In this document: positions 49,525 to 57,857 of the stretch, one piece after another | Layout: every line of letters starts with the position of its first letter | Position numbering within the stretch: position 1 is the stretch's first letter | Source: Pseudoalteromonas sp. S2755 | Lineage (GTDB): Bacteria; Pseudomonadota; Gammaproteobacteria; Enterobacterales; Alteromonadaceae | DNA length: 58,894 nucleotides | Reading direction: 5' to 3' | NCBI RefSeq assembly: GCF_005886535.1 | Contig: NZ_PNDS01000080.1 | Coordinates: 1 to 58,894 of the forward strand | Translations under genes and position numbers: made by a program | The notes under the pieces: generated by a model | Databases searched by the model: none | Told to the model about the DNA's origin: nothing | The model's input: only the letters and a program-made list of their open reading frames with translations

Positions 49525-51417
49525 TCAATCTTCGAAGTAAGTATAACCTTCAAGTCCAGCGTTTAACTCTTGTAAATACTGAGCTTTAATTGACTCCGGC
49601 AAGGACAACGCCGCGACCTGCTGTGCGTAATTCTCAGATAGCACCGCTTTGTCATAATGAACAAAGCGCAGTACATCTTCAACACTGTCGCCCTTGATTG
49701 CATTAGTGAGTTTATAACCCTCATCACAAAGCTCAACGTGTACTGAGTCTGTGTCACCAAATAAGTTATGTAAATCACCCAATATTTCTTGATAGGCTCC
49801 CACCAAGAACATTGCAACGTGATATTGCTCTCCCGGCACATACTCAGGAATGGGTAAACTTGACTCGATACCCGCGCCCTCAACATAACTGTTGATTTGA
49901 CCATCAGAATCACAGGTAATGTCCTGAATAATCGCTCTTTGCGTCAACGGCTGATTGAGCTTGTCGATAGGCATCACCGGAAATAGCTGGTCAATACCCC
50001 AAACATCCGGCAGTGATTGGAACAACGAGAAGTTCACAAACAGTTTATCAGCCAGCTTTTCATTGAGGTCGTCTAGTACTTCTCGGTGTGCTCTTGCATT
50101 CTCATTTAAGCACTCACGCACTTTATGAAGTGTCGTGAAGTAAAGCTGCTCAAGCTGCGCCCACTCTTGCATGCTGATCAAACCATGCACGTATTGGTCG
50201 TGTGCATCGCTGAACAAGTGCATAGCGTCATGGTAAGTTTCTAAAGCCATGCGAGGAGTCAGTTGTGACAACGAATGCCATAACTCTTGTAATACCAATG
50301 GGCTGGTATCTTGTGGTTGCACCGGCTCGACTTGATTTGGTGCTTTTTCTACGTCGATCACATCCGTAATAAGCATCGCGTGATGGGCAGTTAATGCTCG
50401 ACCAGATTCAGTAATAATATCCGGATGCGGAATGCTATTGAGCTCCGCAATATCATGAAAAGCATGCACCACATTTTTCGCGTATTCCGCCACCGTATAA
50501 TTCATAGAGCATGAACTACGAGAACCTGAGCCTTCGTAGTCCACTCCGAGGCCACCGCCAACATCAACGATACGCAGCGGAACACCTAGTTGATATAGTT
50601 CAGCATAGTGGCGCGCACACTCTTTAAGCGCACGTTGAATATCGCGAATATTGGCAACTTGCGAGCCGATATGGAAGTGTACCAACTGCATTAAGTGCAA
50701 ACGATTATGCGACTTAAGTAGCTCAACCGCTTGCAGCACTTGACTGGCAGTAAGACCAAACTTACCTTTTTCACCACCAGTATTTTGCCACTTGCCTTTA
50801 CCAACTGAATTAAGACGAATACGAATACCAATCGACGGCTCAATGCCTAAATCGTCGATTTCTTGTAATAAAGTATCCAGTTCAGAAAGCTTTTCAACGA
50901 CTATGTTTACTTGGTGACCCATCGCTTGACCAATGCAAGCTAAGCGCAAGAACTCACTGTCTTTGTAGCCGTTACAGACAATGGTAATAGGTTGATGTGC
51001 GACACCCAAAATTGCCATCAGCTCAGGCTTAGAACCGGCTTCAAGACCAACAAGACCGCTTGGATGAGCCAATAACTTGCTGACAACCGAGCGCTGCTGA
51101 TTCACTTTTATTGGGTAAACACAGGTGTACTGGCCTTGGTAATCACGTTGAGTTCGTGCAGCAGTAAAGGCTTGAGTCAAGGTATCGACACGATGTTTTA
51201 AAATGTCGGTAAAACGCACCAAAACCGGCAAAGTTAGCCCCTGCGCTTTAAATTGCTCAGTTAACTCTGGAAGAAGAATTGGTGGCTTAGTGCGATCACC
51301 ATCAGGAAACGCCACTAACTGGCCCTGTTCATTGATATCAAAATAGCCGTCACTCCAGTGGGTAACGTTATAGATAGAACGTGCTGTTTGCAGACCCCAA
51401 GTCATTGCTGCTCTCAA
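49525..51417 (-). CDS. speA: biosynthetic arginine decarboxylase
   Basis: 630 residues. PLP-dependent enzyme making agmatine from arginine, the first step of a polyamine route. Clear family features are YPIKVNQQRSVV with the PLP-binding Lys (near residue 105), LVHFHIGSQVANI, VDVGGGLGVDYEGSGS, and a C-terminal part typical of SpeA. It is transcribed away from speE across about 200 bases, so the divergent pair shares a control region. No start problem: ATG 51417. Confidence 0.97.
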   Translation of the reverse strand: MRAAMTWGLQTARSIYNVTHWSDGYFDINEQGQLVAFPDGDRTKPPILLPELTEQFKAQGLTLPVLVRFTDILKHRVDTLTQAFTAARTQRDYQGQYTCVYPIKVNQQRSVVSKLLAHPSGLVGLEAGSKPELMAILGVAHQPITIVCNGYKDSEFLRLACIGQAMGHQVNIVVEKLSELDTLLQEIDDLGIEPSIGIRIRLNSVGKGKWQNTGGEKGKFGLTASQVLQAVELLKSHNRLHLMQLVHFHIGSQVANIRDIQRALKECARHYAELYQLGVPLRIVDVGGGLGVDYEGSGSRSSCSMNYTVAEYAKNVVHAFHDIAELNSIPHPDIITESGRALTAHHAMLITDVIDVEKAPNQVEPVQPQDTSPLVLQELWHSLSQLTPRMALETYHDAMHLFSDAHDQYVHGLISMQEWAQLEQLYFTTLHKVRECLNENARAHREVLDDLNEKLADKLFVNFSLFQSLPDVWGIDQLFPVMPIDKLNQPLTQRAIIQDITCDSDGQINSYVEGAGIESSLPIPEYVPGEQYHVAMFLVGAYQEILGDLHNLFGDTDSVHVELCDEGYKLTNAIKGDSVEDVLRFVHYDKAVLSENYAQQVAALSLPESIKAQYLQELNAGLEGYTYFED

Positions 51418-51625
51418 TTAATTCTTGATAAAGCTTCATTCTAATACGCGAGGCAAGTCAATGCGACCTAAAGTTGCGTTTTCATTAGCTTACAAACCTT
51501 ATAAATAGCCCATGCTTGATTAGGGCTAATATGAGGCAAAGTACAAAATGTTGACTAAAATTGATTGAGCAAAGACGCAAGCACTGGCAAAATTGCCTCA
51601 ATTTTTATCAAGTGTGAACACAATC

Positions 51626-52486
51626 ATGGCAAACTTAGAAGCAAACCGTTGGTTTACAGAAATTAGCGACCGCGATGGCAGCGCTTTTTCACTTAGAGTC
51701 AACAAAAAATTAGACGAAATCCAATCTCCATTTCAAAAAGTAGAAATGTTTGAAACGACGGATTTTGGTAACCTGATGATCATTGACGGTTGCACTATGG
51801 TGAGCACGCGTGAAAACTTTTTCTATCACGAAATGATGAGTCACCCAGCGCTATTCTCGCACCCTGCACCTAAAAATGTTGTGATCATTGGCGGCGGCGA
51901 CTGTGGCACATTGCGTGAAGTATTAAAGCATCCTGGCGTTGAAAAAGTAACTCAGATTGATATCGACGAAGTTGTGACGCAAATGTCTTTGAAATACTTC
52001 CCTGAGCTTTGTGAGTCTAATAACGATCCTCGCGCAACTGTAATGTTTGATGATGGCATCAAATATATGCGTGAAGCCGAAGCAGAGTCTATCGACGTTA
52101 TCATCGTTGATGGCACCGATCCTGTTGGCCCTGGTGAAGGCTTATTCAACCACGCATTCTACAAGAGCTGTTTAGCAGCGCTTCGCACTGGTGGTATCAT
52201 GATCCAGCAAAGTGAATCACCACTGATGCACATGCCGTTGCTACTAGAAATGCGCGATGCAATGTTGGAAGTGGGTTTTGTTGACCTGCAAACCCTGCCT
52301 TTCCCACAGCCAATCTACCCAAGCGGCCTGTGGTCAGCAACAATGGCACGTAAAGGTGAAAAGTTTGCCGGATTCCGCGAGCAAGACGTTGATAACGCAA
52401 CATTTGATACTGAGTACTACAACACAGGTATTCATAAAGGTGCATTAGCAACACCTAACTTTATGAAACGTGCTTTCGAAAAGTAG
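51626..52486 (+). CDS. speE: spermidine synthase
   Basis: 286 residues from ATG 51626; the frame opens at a TTG 33 bases upstream that adds non-family residues. SpeE transfers an aminopropyl group from decarboxylated SAM to putrescine. Motifs: the SAM-binding loop VVIIGGGDCGTLREVLKH, DIDEVV, and the catalytic DGTDPVGPGEGLF. The last 23 codons, including the stop, are present a second time at 58482-58552, on the other side of the integron, so the present 3' end may have been supplied or rebuilt by the insertion. Confidence 0.96.
   Translation: MANLEANRWFTEISDRDGSAFSLRVNKKLDEIQSPFQKVEMFETTDFGNLMIIDGCTMVSTRENFFYHEMMSHPALFSHPAPKNVVIIGGGDCGTLREVLKHPGVEKVTQIDIDEVVTQMSLKYFPELCESNNDPRATVMFDDGIKYMREAEAESIDVIIVDGTDPVGPGEGLFNHAFYKSCLAALRTGGIMIQQSESPLMHMPLLLEMRDAMLEVGFVDLQTLPFPQPIYPSGLWSATMARKGEKFAGFREQDVDNATFDTEYYNTGIHKGALATPNFMKRAFEK
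52416..52486 (+). repeat. left copy of the 71-bp speE-end direct repeat
   Basis: The last 71 bases of speE match 58482-58552 at about 63 of 71 positions by eye with no gaps. Most differences are at third codon positions (AAA/AAG, GGT/GGG, AAA/AAG, TAG/TAA). The two copies bracket the whole integron, 6.07 kb apart. Confidence 0.93.
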
Positions 52487-52586
52487 GCCTAATCAGAACA
52501 TAAACTCAATTGTTAAAGTGTAGTGACTCATATCTGACCCTACAGCCTTGATGATTAGGTTAATGCTTCACCTGACCTGCAGTTAT

Positions 52587-52621
52587 GAGCGAACAACAGA
52601 CGTTCGCTCTAGATCTTTTTT
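52587..52621 (+). terminator. terminator-like hairpin after speE
   Basis: GAGCGAAC and GTTCGCTC pair across a 7-base loop, followed after a few bases by a T run (52616-52621). It lies 100 bases after the present speE stop, in the 195-base stretch between speE and the first attC; nothing else is recognised there. Confidence 0.6.
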
Positions 52622-52681
52622 GGACAAAAGCGTTTTAGGTGGTCGGCTGTATTCGACTAGTTTCGCATAAAAATTTCTATG

Positions 52682-52788
52682 GGCTAACGCCCAGCTCACC
52701 GAGCAAATTTTTGATGGCGGATTTTTAGCTTGTTTTTGCAAAATAGGTGACAGCGGAAATTTATCCGATGCAGCCGTTTGTTATATGC
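52682..52788 (-). repeat. attC site of cassette 10
   Basis: It ends in GGCTAAC (GTTAGCC on the cassette strand, full consensus core) on the left and GTTATATGC on the right, next to the stop codon of the 52781 gene. The inner stem is poorly conserved compared with the others, so the site may be decayed. It is the last site of the array. Confidence 0.75.
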
Positions 52789-53188
52789 ACTTTAGTATCA
52801 GTTTTTTGACATGCTGCGCAGGTTTACTAGCTAATAATTGCCAGAATGAAATACCTATCACTGGCATCAGAATAAAGAGTGCAGCGCCAAAAGAATCATG
52901 TCTATTTGACTCTCCTGCGTAAGCTCCTAATAATCCACATAAAAACATAACAATTACTACTTTGGTTAGTTTGCTAATGTACCCATCAGCTCTCATGTAA
53001 TAGTATTGATTTAACTTAAAAAACATTATACCTACAGCACTAAATGCAAAAGCTAAAACATTAGCTTCAGCAGTATTTTTAGTACCTAATAGTAAATGCA
53101 TTAAAGATGAACCAAGAACCATAGGTGCAACCATATAGACACATGAAGGTAACAAAATTCGAAATTTATAACTTAAACCTTTACTCAA
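52781..53188 (-). CDS. cassette 10: predicted membrane protein (135 aa)
   Basis: No family is recognised. About four hydrophobic segments (near residues 12-30, 42-58, 75-92, 100-120) indicate a small inner-membrane protein. The TAA stop lies in the attC end sequence. It is the cassette farthest from attI and so probably the oldest and least expressed unless it has its own promoter. Confidence 0.75.
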   Translation of the reverse strand: MSKGLSYKFRILLPSCVYMVAPMVLGSSLMHLLLGTKNTAEANVLAFAFSAVGIMFFKLNQYYYMRADGYISKLTKVVIVMFLCGLLGAYAGESNRHDSFGAALFILMPVIGISFWQLLASKPAQHVKKLILKCI

Positions 53189-53203
53189 TGTAACTCCGCG
53201 TCA

Positions 53204-53307
53204 TACCAACGCCGCAAATAAACGTCAAAAAATAGCAGGCTAAACTAAGCGAAGAATGAGCGCAAGTCTGCTATTTTACGTCCATTGTTTAATTAATTTG
53301 TTATATG
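53204..53307 (-). repeat. attC site of cassette 9
   Basis: Left end TACCAAC, right end GTTATATGC. The internal arms AATAGCAGGCT and AGTCTGCTATTTTACG pair around a variable centre, the common type of this array. Confidence 0.9.
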
Positions 53308-53311
53308 CCTA

Positions 53312-53707
53312 TTACTCAAAGGCTACAGAGTTCATCTCTGGTTGTGCCTCAAACTTTGATTTAAAAAATAACACACAGTCGTCAGCGGTTGATATCTTTT
53401 CTCTACCAAGGAGTTTTTCTTTAAGGGAACGAGGTTTATCTATTTGGAACACCCATTCTAATTCTGATTTGGGATCATCACCCTCTTCGAAGTAAGTGGA
53501 TGCGCCAAGCATATATTGACGGTTATTCCATGTAATGTAGCTATACCAGCCCCAATCCTCTGCATCAGGCTCTATAAATTCAAACTCGGAATCCAATTCT
53601 TGTTTTAACCATTTTAATAGTGATTCGCCATAAATTGGGTTAACAGGATTCTTATTTTCCTTTGAGACATCAAACATAGATGTTTTAAAACTAATGGCAA
53701 TATGCAT
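53312..53707 (-). CDS. cassette 9: hypothetical acidic protein (131 aa)
   Basis: Unrecognised. ATG 53707 is chosen because GGAGGGA precedes it at good spacing and it lies just inside the cassette boundary; the longer frame to 53734 would start in the neighbouring attC. The protein is soluble and rich in Glu, Asp, Trp and Tyr (EDWGWYSYITWNNRQYM). Confidence 0.75.
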   Translation of the reverse strand: MHIAISFKTSMFDVSKENKNPVNPIYGESLLKWLKQELDSEFEFIEPDAEDWGWYSYITWNNRQYMLGASTYFEEGDDPKSELEWVFQIDKPRSLKEKLLGREKISTADDCVLFFKSKFEAQPEMNSVAFE

Positions 53708-53722
53708 GATTCCCTCCAGGGC

Positions 53723-53819
53723 ACATAATGCCACCTTAAACGGTGAGTAATTGTTGGCTAAAATGTGAAGCGGAGCCGAGCCAACTGTTACGAATCCGCC
53801 TTTAAGGTTTTGTTATATG
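53723..53819 (-). repeat. attC site of cassette 8 with an altered core
   Basis: The right end is GTTATATGA and the arms TTGTTGGCTAAA and AGCCAACTGTTA pair. The left end reads ACATAATG instead of the usual ATATAACG, so the crossover triplet on the cassette strand is ATT rather than GTT. The site may no longer recombine well. Confidence 0.85.
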
Positions 53820-54264
53820 AACATTTATTCAAATGCCCCCCTATGAATACACAAGGAATGAGCAATACAAGAGCTAAATAAGAGGATACGCCCTCATTAA
53901 AATTAAACACAGTAAATAGAACTTGCGGTAACAGACCGATACCTGCAACCATTTTGACATTCATGCTCTTGGTGTCCTCATAGGTTCTAGCTGCGATATA
54001 GCCCGCGAGAAGAGTATAAATAATGCCAATTGGTGCGTATAGCATTGTGACATATTCCGCACTAGATTGCTGAAAAGTCTCAGTACCAAAACGGCTTACT
54101 AAGTAATTCATAAGACCTAAAGTGACAAACTGCCCAAAAGCTAAAATACCTAAACCTCGACCAACAGCTGCTGGAGCTGAAGGCAGTTTACCTTTTAGGC
54201 ATTCATTCAAAGCCTTATAAAGTAAGTAGATTGCAACTAAGGCAACATAATCAGGAAGATGCAC
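53788..54264 (-). CDS. cassette 8: predicted membrane protein (158 aa)
   Basis: Unrecognised, with about four hydrophobic segments. The reading frame does not stop before attC but continues into it: the last residues (YNKTLKADS) are encoded by one arm of the attC site. The start ATG 54264 is near the cassette boundary with a nearby purine-rich stretch. Confidence 0.75.
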   Translation of the reverse strand: MHLPDYVALVAIYLLYKALNECLKGKLPSAPAAVGRGLGILAFGQFVTLGLMNYLVSRFGTETFQQSSAEYVTMLYAPIGIIYTLLAGYIAARTYEDTKSMNVKMVAGIGLLPQVLFTVFNFNEGVSSYLALVLLIPCVFIGGHLNKCSYNKTLKADS

Positions 54265-54281
54265 AATACTTCACCTTATTC

Positions 54282-54387
54282 ATATAACGCTTGCCGTGAA
54301 CGGCACAAAATAGCAGGCTAAAATTGGCGACAAAGGAGCACAAGCCTGCTGTTTTGTGTCCTTTGTGGTTAAAGCGTTTGTTAGGTA
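54282..54387 (-). repeat. attC site of cassette 7
   Basis: Left end ATATAAC, right end GTTAGGT (near consensus). The arms AAAATAGCAGGCT and AGCCTGCTGTTTT pair almost perfectly. The stop codon of cassette gene 7 is inside the right end. Confidence 0.93.
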
Positions 54388-54671
54388 TACGGTGCCACTT
54401 TATATTTTTTGTTATTAATTTTGTGGTATTGGTTAATTTCATTTACTGCTTTATCTACAGCATCAAAAGCTGCGTTCTCAGCGAAGTATAAAATGTAATT
54501 TCCCGTATCATCCTCGTTTGAAGAAAATGCGTATTCCAAATCGAAGTGCTCGCATAATACATCCTCAATATAATCTTTATGCTCATAGTCAATCAATTCT
54601 ATGTAGGCTCCCCATTCTGGGTGCTGTTTAACATCGATTGGTGACAATAAGTATCGAAATTCTTCGAGCAT
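54381..54671 (-). CDS. cassette 7: hypothetical protein (96 aa)
   Basis: Unrecognised soluble protein, acidic, with a mixed alpha/beta look (YEHKDYIEDVLCEHFDLEY and a C-terminal helix with NEINQYHK). It fills its cassette almost completely, from the attC of cassette 6 to its own attC. Confidence 0.75.
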   Translation of the reverse strand: MLEEFRYLLSPIDVKQHPEWGAYIELIDYEHKDYIEDVLCEHFDLEYAFSSNEDDTGNYILYFAENAAFDAVDKAVNEINQYHKINNKKYKVAPYT

Positions 54672-54679
54672 GATTGTAT

Positions 54680-54786
54680 ACCTAACGCCACAAATAAACG
54701 GCTAAAAATAGTTGGCTATAATTTGTGAGGCACGAACAAAGCCAACTGTTTTTTGTCCGAGCTTTTAGTTTGCTTTGTTATATGAC
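54680..54786 (-). repeat. attC site of cassette 6
   Basis: Left end ACCTAAC, right end GTTATATGA, arms AAAAATAGTTGGCT and AGCCAACTGTTTTTTG. This is the typical form of the array. Confidence 0.93.
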
Positions 54787-54795
54787 CAATAGCCT

Positions 54796-55020
54796 CTATT
54801 TTGAAAAAAGCTTTTTGAATAACTCTTCTGATTGCTTAATGCCTTCATCGGTCAATTGCACTGACTTTGCCTTACCAACCGGATCACAAATTAGACCTTT
54901 TTCATAAAGCCTATTCATAACTTCCCAGTCAATTTGTTTCCAGGCTCGGCCATAGTCATGCAAGGTGAGATGTAATAGAGCTAAAGCTGCTTCATCTATT
55001 TTATTTTCATCTATATCCAT
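54796..55020 (-). CDS. cassette 6: DUF6429-like protein (74 aa)
   Basis: MDIDENKIDEAALALLHLTLHD, then RAWKQIDWEVMNRLYEKGLI and SVQLTDEGIKQSEELF (each quoted in part) are the pattern of DUF6429, small soluble proteins with a winged-helix-like look, as I recall that family. The function is unknown. Proteins of this type occur in both chromosomes and cassettes. Confidence 0.8.
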   Translation of the reverse strand: MDIDENKIDEAALALLHLTLHDYGRAWKQIDWEVMNRLYEKGLICDPVGKAKSVQLTDEGIKQSEELFKKLFSK

Positions 55021-55044
55021 TCAACACTCCAAAACCTGATGGGC

Positions 55045-55152
55045 ATATAACGCCCCAATAAGAGACTAAAAATCAGTTGGTTATACTTTAGCGAGGTACG
55101 AGCGACAAACCAACTGTTTTTTGTCCTATCACTTTATTAGCTTGTTATATGC
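55045..55152 (-). repeat. attC site of cassette 5
   Basis: Left end ATATAAC, right end GTTATATGC. The arms AAAATCAGTTGG and CCAACTGTTTTTTG pair; the rest of the site is similar to the site of cassette 6. Confidence 0.92.
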
Positions 55153-55647
55153 CTATTGCTGAACACTCTCAAAATTAGATATTTCAAACAGCTTATTACC
55201 AAGTGTTACCAAATCAGTTAAATTCCTGCGTTCTGTATTTGAATAAGGCGACCAAAGGCAAGTTTCAGAATAAGTACTTCCATTCTTGGGCTTAAAGCAC
55301 CAAGTTGAGCCATCCATACCGCGAGAATCATCAGTTTTTATGGTAGCTTGGACCGCTCTATAAAGATCTTTAATAATTAAAGCTGTATTTGAGTCCAGCT
55401 CTGCTTTAGAGTCATGTTTCACAGTCGTTCTTAAAGGTCGTTTTACCGAAATAACCTCTGAATACTCAGAAATCAAATAGCTTGTTTTATCGTAACAAAA
55501 TTCAAAGTTATAATTTCCATTGAATGATGTAACAACGCTTAATTCAAACAATTTACCATTAAAAGCTCCATTTACAGAGCAGTTCGGTGGGGTAGCCGAA
55601 ATAGCATTGAAGCTAAAGAAAATTAAAAATGCTAAAAGTATTCTCAT
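55153..55647 (-). CDS. cassette 5: secreted hypothetical protein (164 aa)
   Basis: A signal peptide (MRILLAFLIFFSFNAISA) precedes a mature part with five Cys residues, so a periplasmic or outer-envelope location with disulfides is likely. No family is recognised. The stop TAG directly follows the attC end. Confidence 0.75.
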   Translation of the reverse strand: MRILLAFLIFFSFNAISATPPNCSVNGAFNGKLFELSVVTSFNGNYNFEFCYDKTSYLISEYSEVISVKRPLRTTVKHDSKAELDSNTALIIKDLYRAVQATIKTDDSRGMDGSTWCFKPKNGSTYSETCLWSPYSNTERRNLTDLVTLGNKLFEISNFESVQQ

Positions 55648-55659
55648 ATTTCACAGGGC

Positions 55660-55740
55660 ATATAACGCTCGCCCAAGCGGCGAGCAACTTGTTGCGAGTC
55701 CAGCGGCTGAAAGCCGCGATGCTTTGGGCGTTTGTTAGGG
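55660..55740 (-). repeat. attC site of cassette 4, shorter and of a different type
   Basis: Only about 81 bp. Ends ATATAAC and GTTAGGG; the inner arms are GC-rich (CGCCCAAGCGGCGAGCAAC, and GCGGCTGAAAGCCGC as a separate hairpin, then TTTGGGCG). This unlike-neighbour form suggests that the cassette came from another integron lineage. Confidence 0.9.
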
Positions 55741-55748
55741 AATAGTTA

Positions 55749-56129
55749 CTACGCATGCTTAAGAATACCCGTACGCCACAGCAAAAATGCTGAGCCTAAA
55801 CAAAAACCGAAAAACAATGTCTGAAGCTGCAATGACCAAGCATCTAAAATAACGCCTAGCGAGTAATAGGCGATAGAATTAACCACGACATTGCTAAACA
55901 TAATTGCTAGCGTGAGCAAAACCCCTTGCAACCGATACTTGAGTAGTAAAAAAACAGCTAGTAAATCCAAAACGCCTAACGCGGACCAGTAGATATTTAG
56001 CCATAACGGCGCAAATTTGTATGGTAGTAAACCAAAATAAACATTATCGAAAACGTGTGTAGCACCACCAACAATTAAACACACGCACCAAATACCAAGG
56101 ATGATTTTTACCACAGGTCTAACTTCCAT
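55749..56129 (-). CDS. cassette 4: predicted membrane protein (126 aa)
   Basis: Unrecognised; about four hydrophobic segments (near residues 7-24, 43-62, 70-90, 100-118) give a small four-helix membrane protein ending RTGILKHA. It carries the atypical attC, so it probably entered independently of its neighbours. Confidence 0.75.
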   Translation of the reverse strand: MEVRPVVKIILGIWCVCLIVGGATHVFDNVYFGLLPYKFAPLWLNIYWSALGVLDLLAVFLLLKYRLQGVLLTLAIMFSNVVVNSIAYYSLGVILDAWSLQLQTLFFGFCLGSAFLLWRTGILKHA

Positions 56130-56132
56130 ATT

Positions 56133-56216
56133 CCCTAACGCTTAGCTAACAGACAAAATTAAATAAGCTAAAATCGTGCGAAGCGACGAGCTTATTTAAT
56201 TTTGTCCTAGTTTGGC
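56133..56216 (-). repeat. attC site of cassette 3 with a perfect 18-bp stem
   Basis: Left end CCCTAAC, right end GTTTGGC (one change from GTTAGGC). GACAAAATTAAATAAGCT and its exact complement AGCTTATTTAATTTTGTC flank a 19-base centre with the usual GCGAAGC. The perfect stem is unusual, since attC arms normally contain unpaired bases. Confidence 0.9.
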
Positions 56217-56830
56217 GACTTTTTAGACATTTTTAAACAATTGCTAACCAGCCGCTCTCGATTTGTTAATGTAAATCTATCTAAATAAAAAAAGTATTTC
56301 CCTTCATCACCGGAGGTGATGACTAATTGATTATCAGTTAAATCTACACTCTTAAATTTCATGATTGAAGAGGTTAATAGACCTAACCTATGGCACTTCA
56401 TGCTTTCGTCTTGGTAATTAAAACTTACCTGCAAGGAACTGGAAAATTTATAAACTATGTATACGAAACAAAAAACAAGCCAACTATCAAAAGGGTTAAT
56501 GTCATCCCAAAATTCAGAACCAAGAAGTATAGCGAATAATAAATCTATAAATAGAGCTATTGCGAGCCAAATAGCTACATATTTTATTAAAAGCCTAGCT
56601 TTGAACTTATCAGAATAGTTAATTTGCTTACAATAGTCAGTTTCAACATCTTGAACCTTATAAAGAGTAAATATTGCAGCAAGAAATATTACTACTTGCA
56701 CCACAATAAATCCCATAGCCGTACTATCCATTAAAATCGTACTATTGTTACGACCTACTAAGAAAACTCCACCAACATAGTCAGCAAAAAGAACGTAGAA
56801 TAAAATATAAGTTCCAGTTTTTAACATCAT
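56207..56830 (-). CDS. cassette 3: predicted membrane protein (207 aa)
   Basis: Largest cassette gene. Two N-terminal and two central hydrophobic segments, then a C-terminal soluble part of about 65 residues with beta-like pattern (SVDLTDNQLVITSGDEGKYF). No family is recognised. The stop TAG is within the attC end. Confidence 0.75.
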   Translation of the reverse strand: MMLKTGTYILFYVLFADYVGGVFLVGRNNSTILMDSTAMGFIVVQVVIFLAAIFTLYKVQDVETDYCKQINYSDKFKARLLIKYVAIWLAIALFIDLLFAILLGSEFWDDINPFDSWLVFCFVYIVYKFSSSLQVSFNYQDESMKCHRLGLLTSSIMKFKSVDLTDNQLVITSGDEGKYFFYLDRFTLTNRERLVSNCLKMSKKSPN

Positions 56831-56843
56831 TACTCAATTGAAT

Positions 56844-56960
56844 GTCTAACGCCCGCATAACGGGCAAAAATACGTAGGCTACAATACCAAGCGAAGCGCA
56901 GGGAGCCTACGTTTTTTTTGTCCCTAGCGAGCGCAGCGAGTGTTAATGCGTTTGTTATGA
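56844..56960 (-). repeat. attC site of cassette 2
   Basis: Left end GTCTAAC, right end GTTATGA. The arms AAAATACGTAGGCT and AGCCTACGTTTTTTTTG pair; a GC-rich extra part, GCGAGCGCAGCGAGTG, follows. About 117 bp. Confidence 0.92.
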
Positions 56961-57299
56961 CTCAAGGTCATTTACGTATGAATTTCTTAGGGCTCGCTTA
57001 TAGCTCTTTAAACTTTCAGAAAACTTATATTCTACATAGCGGCGGTCAATGTTTTTAATTGAAATCTCATTACCACCTGATTTTAAAGTCTCAATAGCTA
57101 ATTTATGAAGCCCACAAAAGATTGCCCAAACCATTAGCTCATTAAATTCATTTAATGACGAAACTCTATTTTTTGCCAAATCCCATTCAGCACTCAATTG
57201 AGGGAAATAGCCACCTTCCTCACTAAGTGTCCCATCAGCAACGTTAACTTTGGAAGGCCAAATTAGCTTTGTTTCTTTGAATATACGACTAAATTTCAT
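56955..57299 (-). CDS. cassette 2: hypothetical protein (114 aa)
   Basis: Unrecognised basic soluble protein, helical in the C-terminal half (FSESLKSYKRALRNSYV). No signal peptide or membrane segment. It is second from attI and so expected to be expressed from the cassette promoter. Confidence 0.75.
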   Translation of the reverse strand: MKFSRIFKETKLIWPSKVNVADGTLSEEGGYFPQLSAEWDLAKNRVSSLNEFNELMVWAIFCGLHKLAIETLKSGGNEISIKNIDRRYVEYKFSESLKSYKRALRNSYVNDLES

Positions 57300-57304
57300 C
57301 TGAG

Positions 57305-57420
57305 TTATAACACTCGCCTAAACGGCAATTAATAATGGGCTAAAATATAAAGCCCAGCGACAATAGCCCATTATTAATTGTCCGAGCGAGCTTGCGAGCG
57401 ATTTAAGGCTCTTGTTATAC
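57305..57420 (-). repeat. attC site of cassette 1
   Basis: Left end TTATAAC, right end GTTATAC. The arms CAATTAATAATGGGCT and AGCCCATTATTAATTG are perfectly complementary around AAAATATAA and the GCGACA centre, followed by CGAGCGAGCTTGCGAGCG. About 116 bp. Confidence 0.92.
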
Positions 57421-57423
57421 ATA

Positions 57424-57843
57424 CTATTGCAACTGTGCGAGTACAGAGTCAGCTAGTGCACTTGTAGTCCCAACTATACTCAAACATAACTCTTCACTGC
57501 AAAAGTAATTGGCATGCAAACTTCCATTGCCATTTTCTCTCTCATAAACATACCCATAGAAGTCGAAAGAAGAATAACTTTTTGTACTTTTTGACACCAT
57601 CTTCTGAAGAGGACTTGCAGTCTTAAATTCTACGTTGTCGGGCTTATCAAAAGTAACAAAATAGCTTTGATTAACAGGCCCATACGAGTCACAAATATAT
57701 CGAACGTGGTTTTTAATTTTTACCGAAGGGTCAACTAATAACTTGCAATAATTAGGAAGCTCGATTTCGACATCAAAAATTTCAACTTGGTTTGAGAAAG
57801 CAAACGAGCTTTGGAGTAAACCTAAAAGCAAAAGTAATCGCAT
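57424..57843 (-). CDS. cassette 1: secreted hypothetical protein (139 aa)
   Basis: The cassette next to attI, thus the most recently acquired. A signal peptide (MRLLLLLGLLQSSFAFS) precedes a mature part with four Cys and many Tyr/Phe residues. AAGGAAAG gives a good ribosome-binding site before ATG 57843. No family is recognised. Confidence 0.75.
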   Translation of the reverse strand: MRLLLLLGLLQSSFAFSNQVEIFDVEIELPNYCKLLVDPSVKIKNHVRYICDSYGPVNQSYFVTFDKPDNVEFKTASPLQKMVSKSTKSYSSFDFYGYVYERENGNGSLHANYFCSEELCLSIVGTTSALADSVLAQLQ

Positions 57844-57857
57844 GACTTTCCTTGTAT

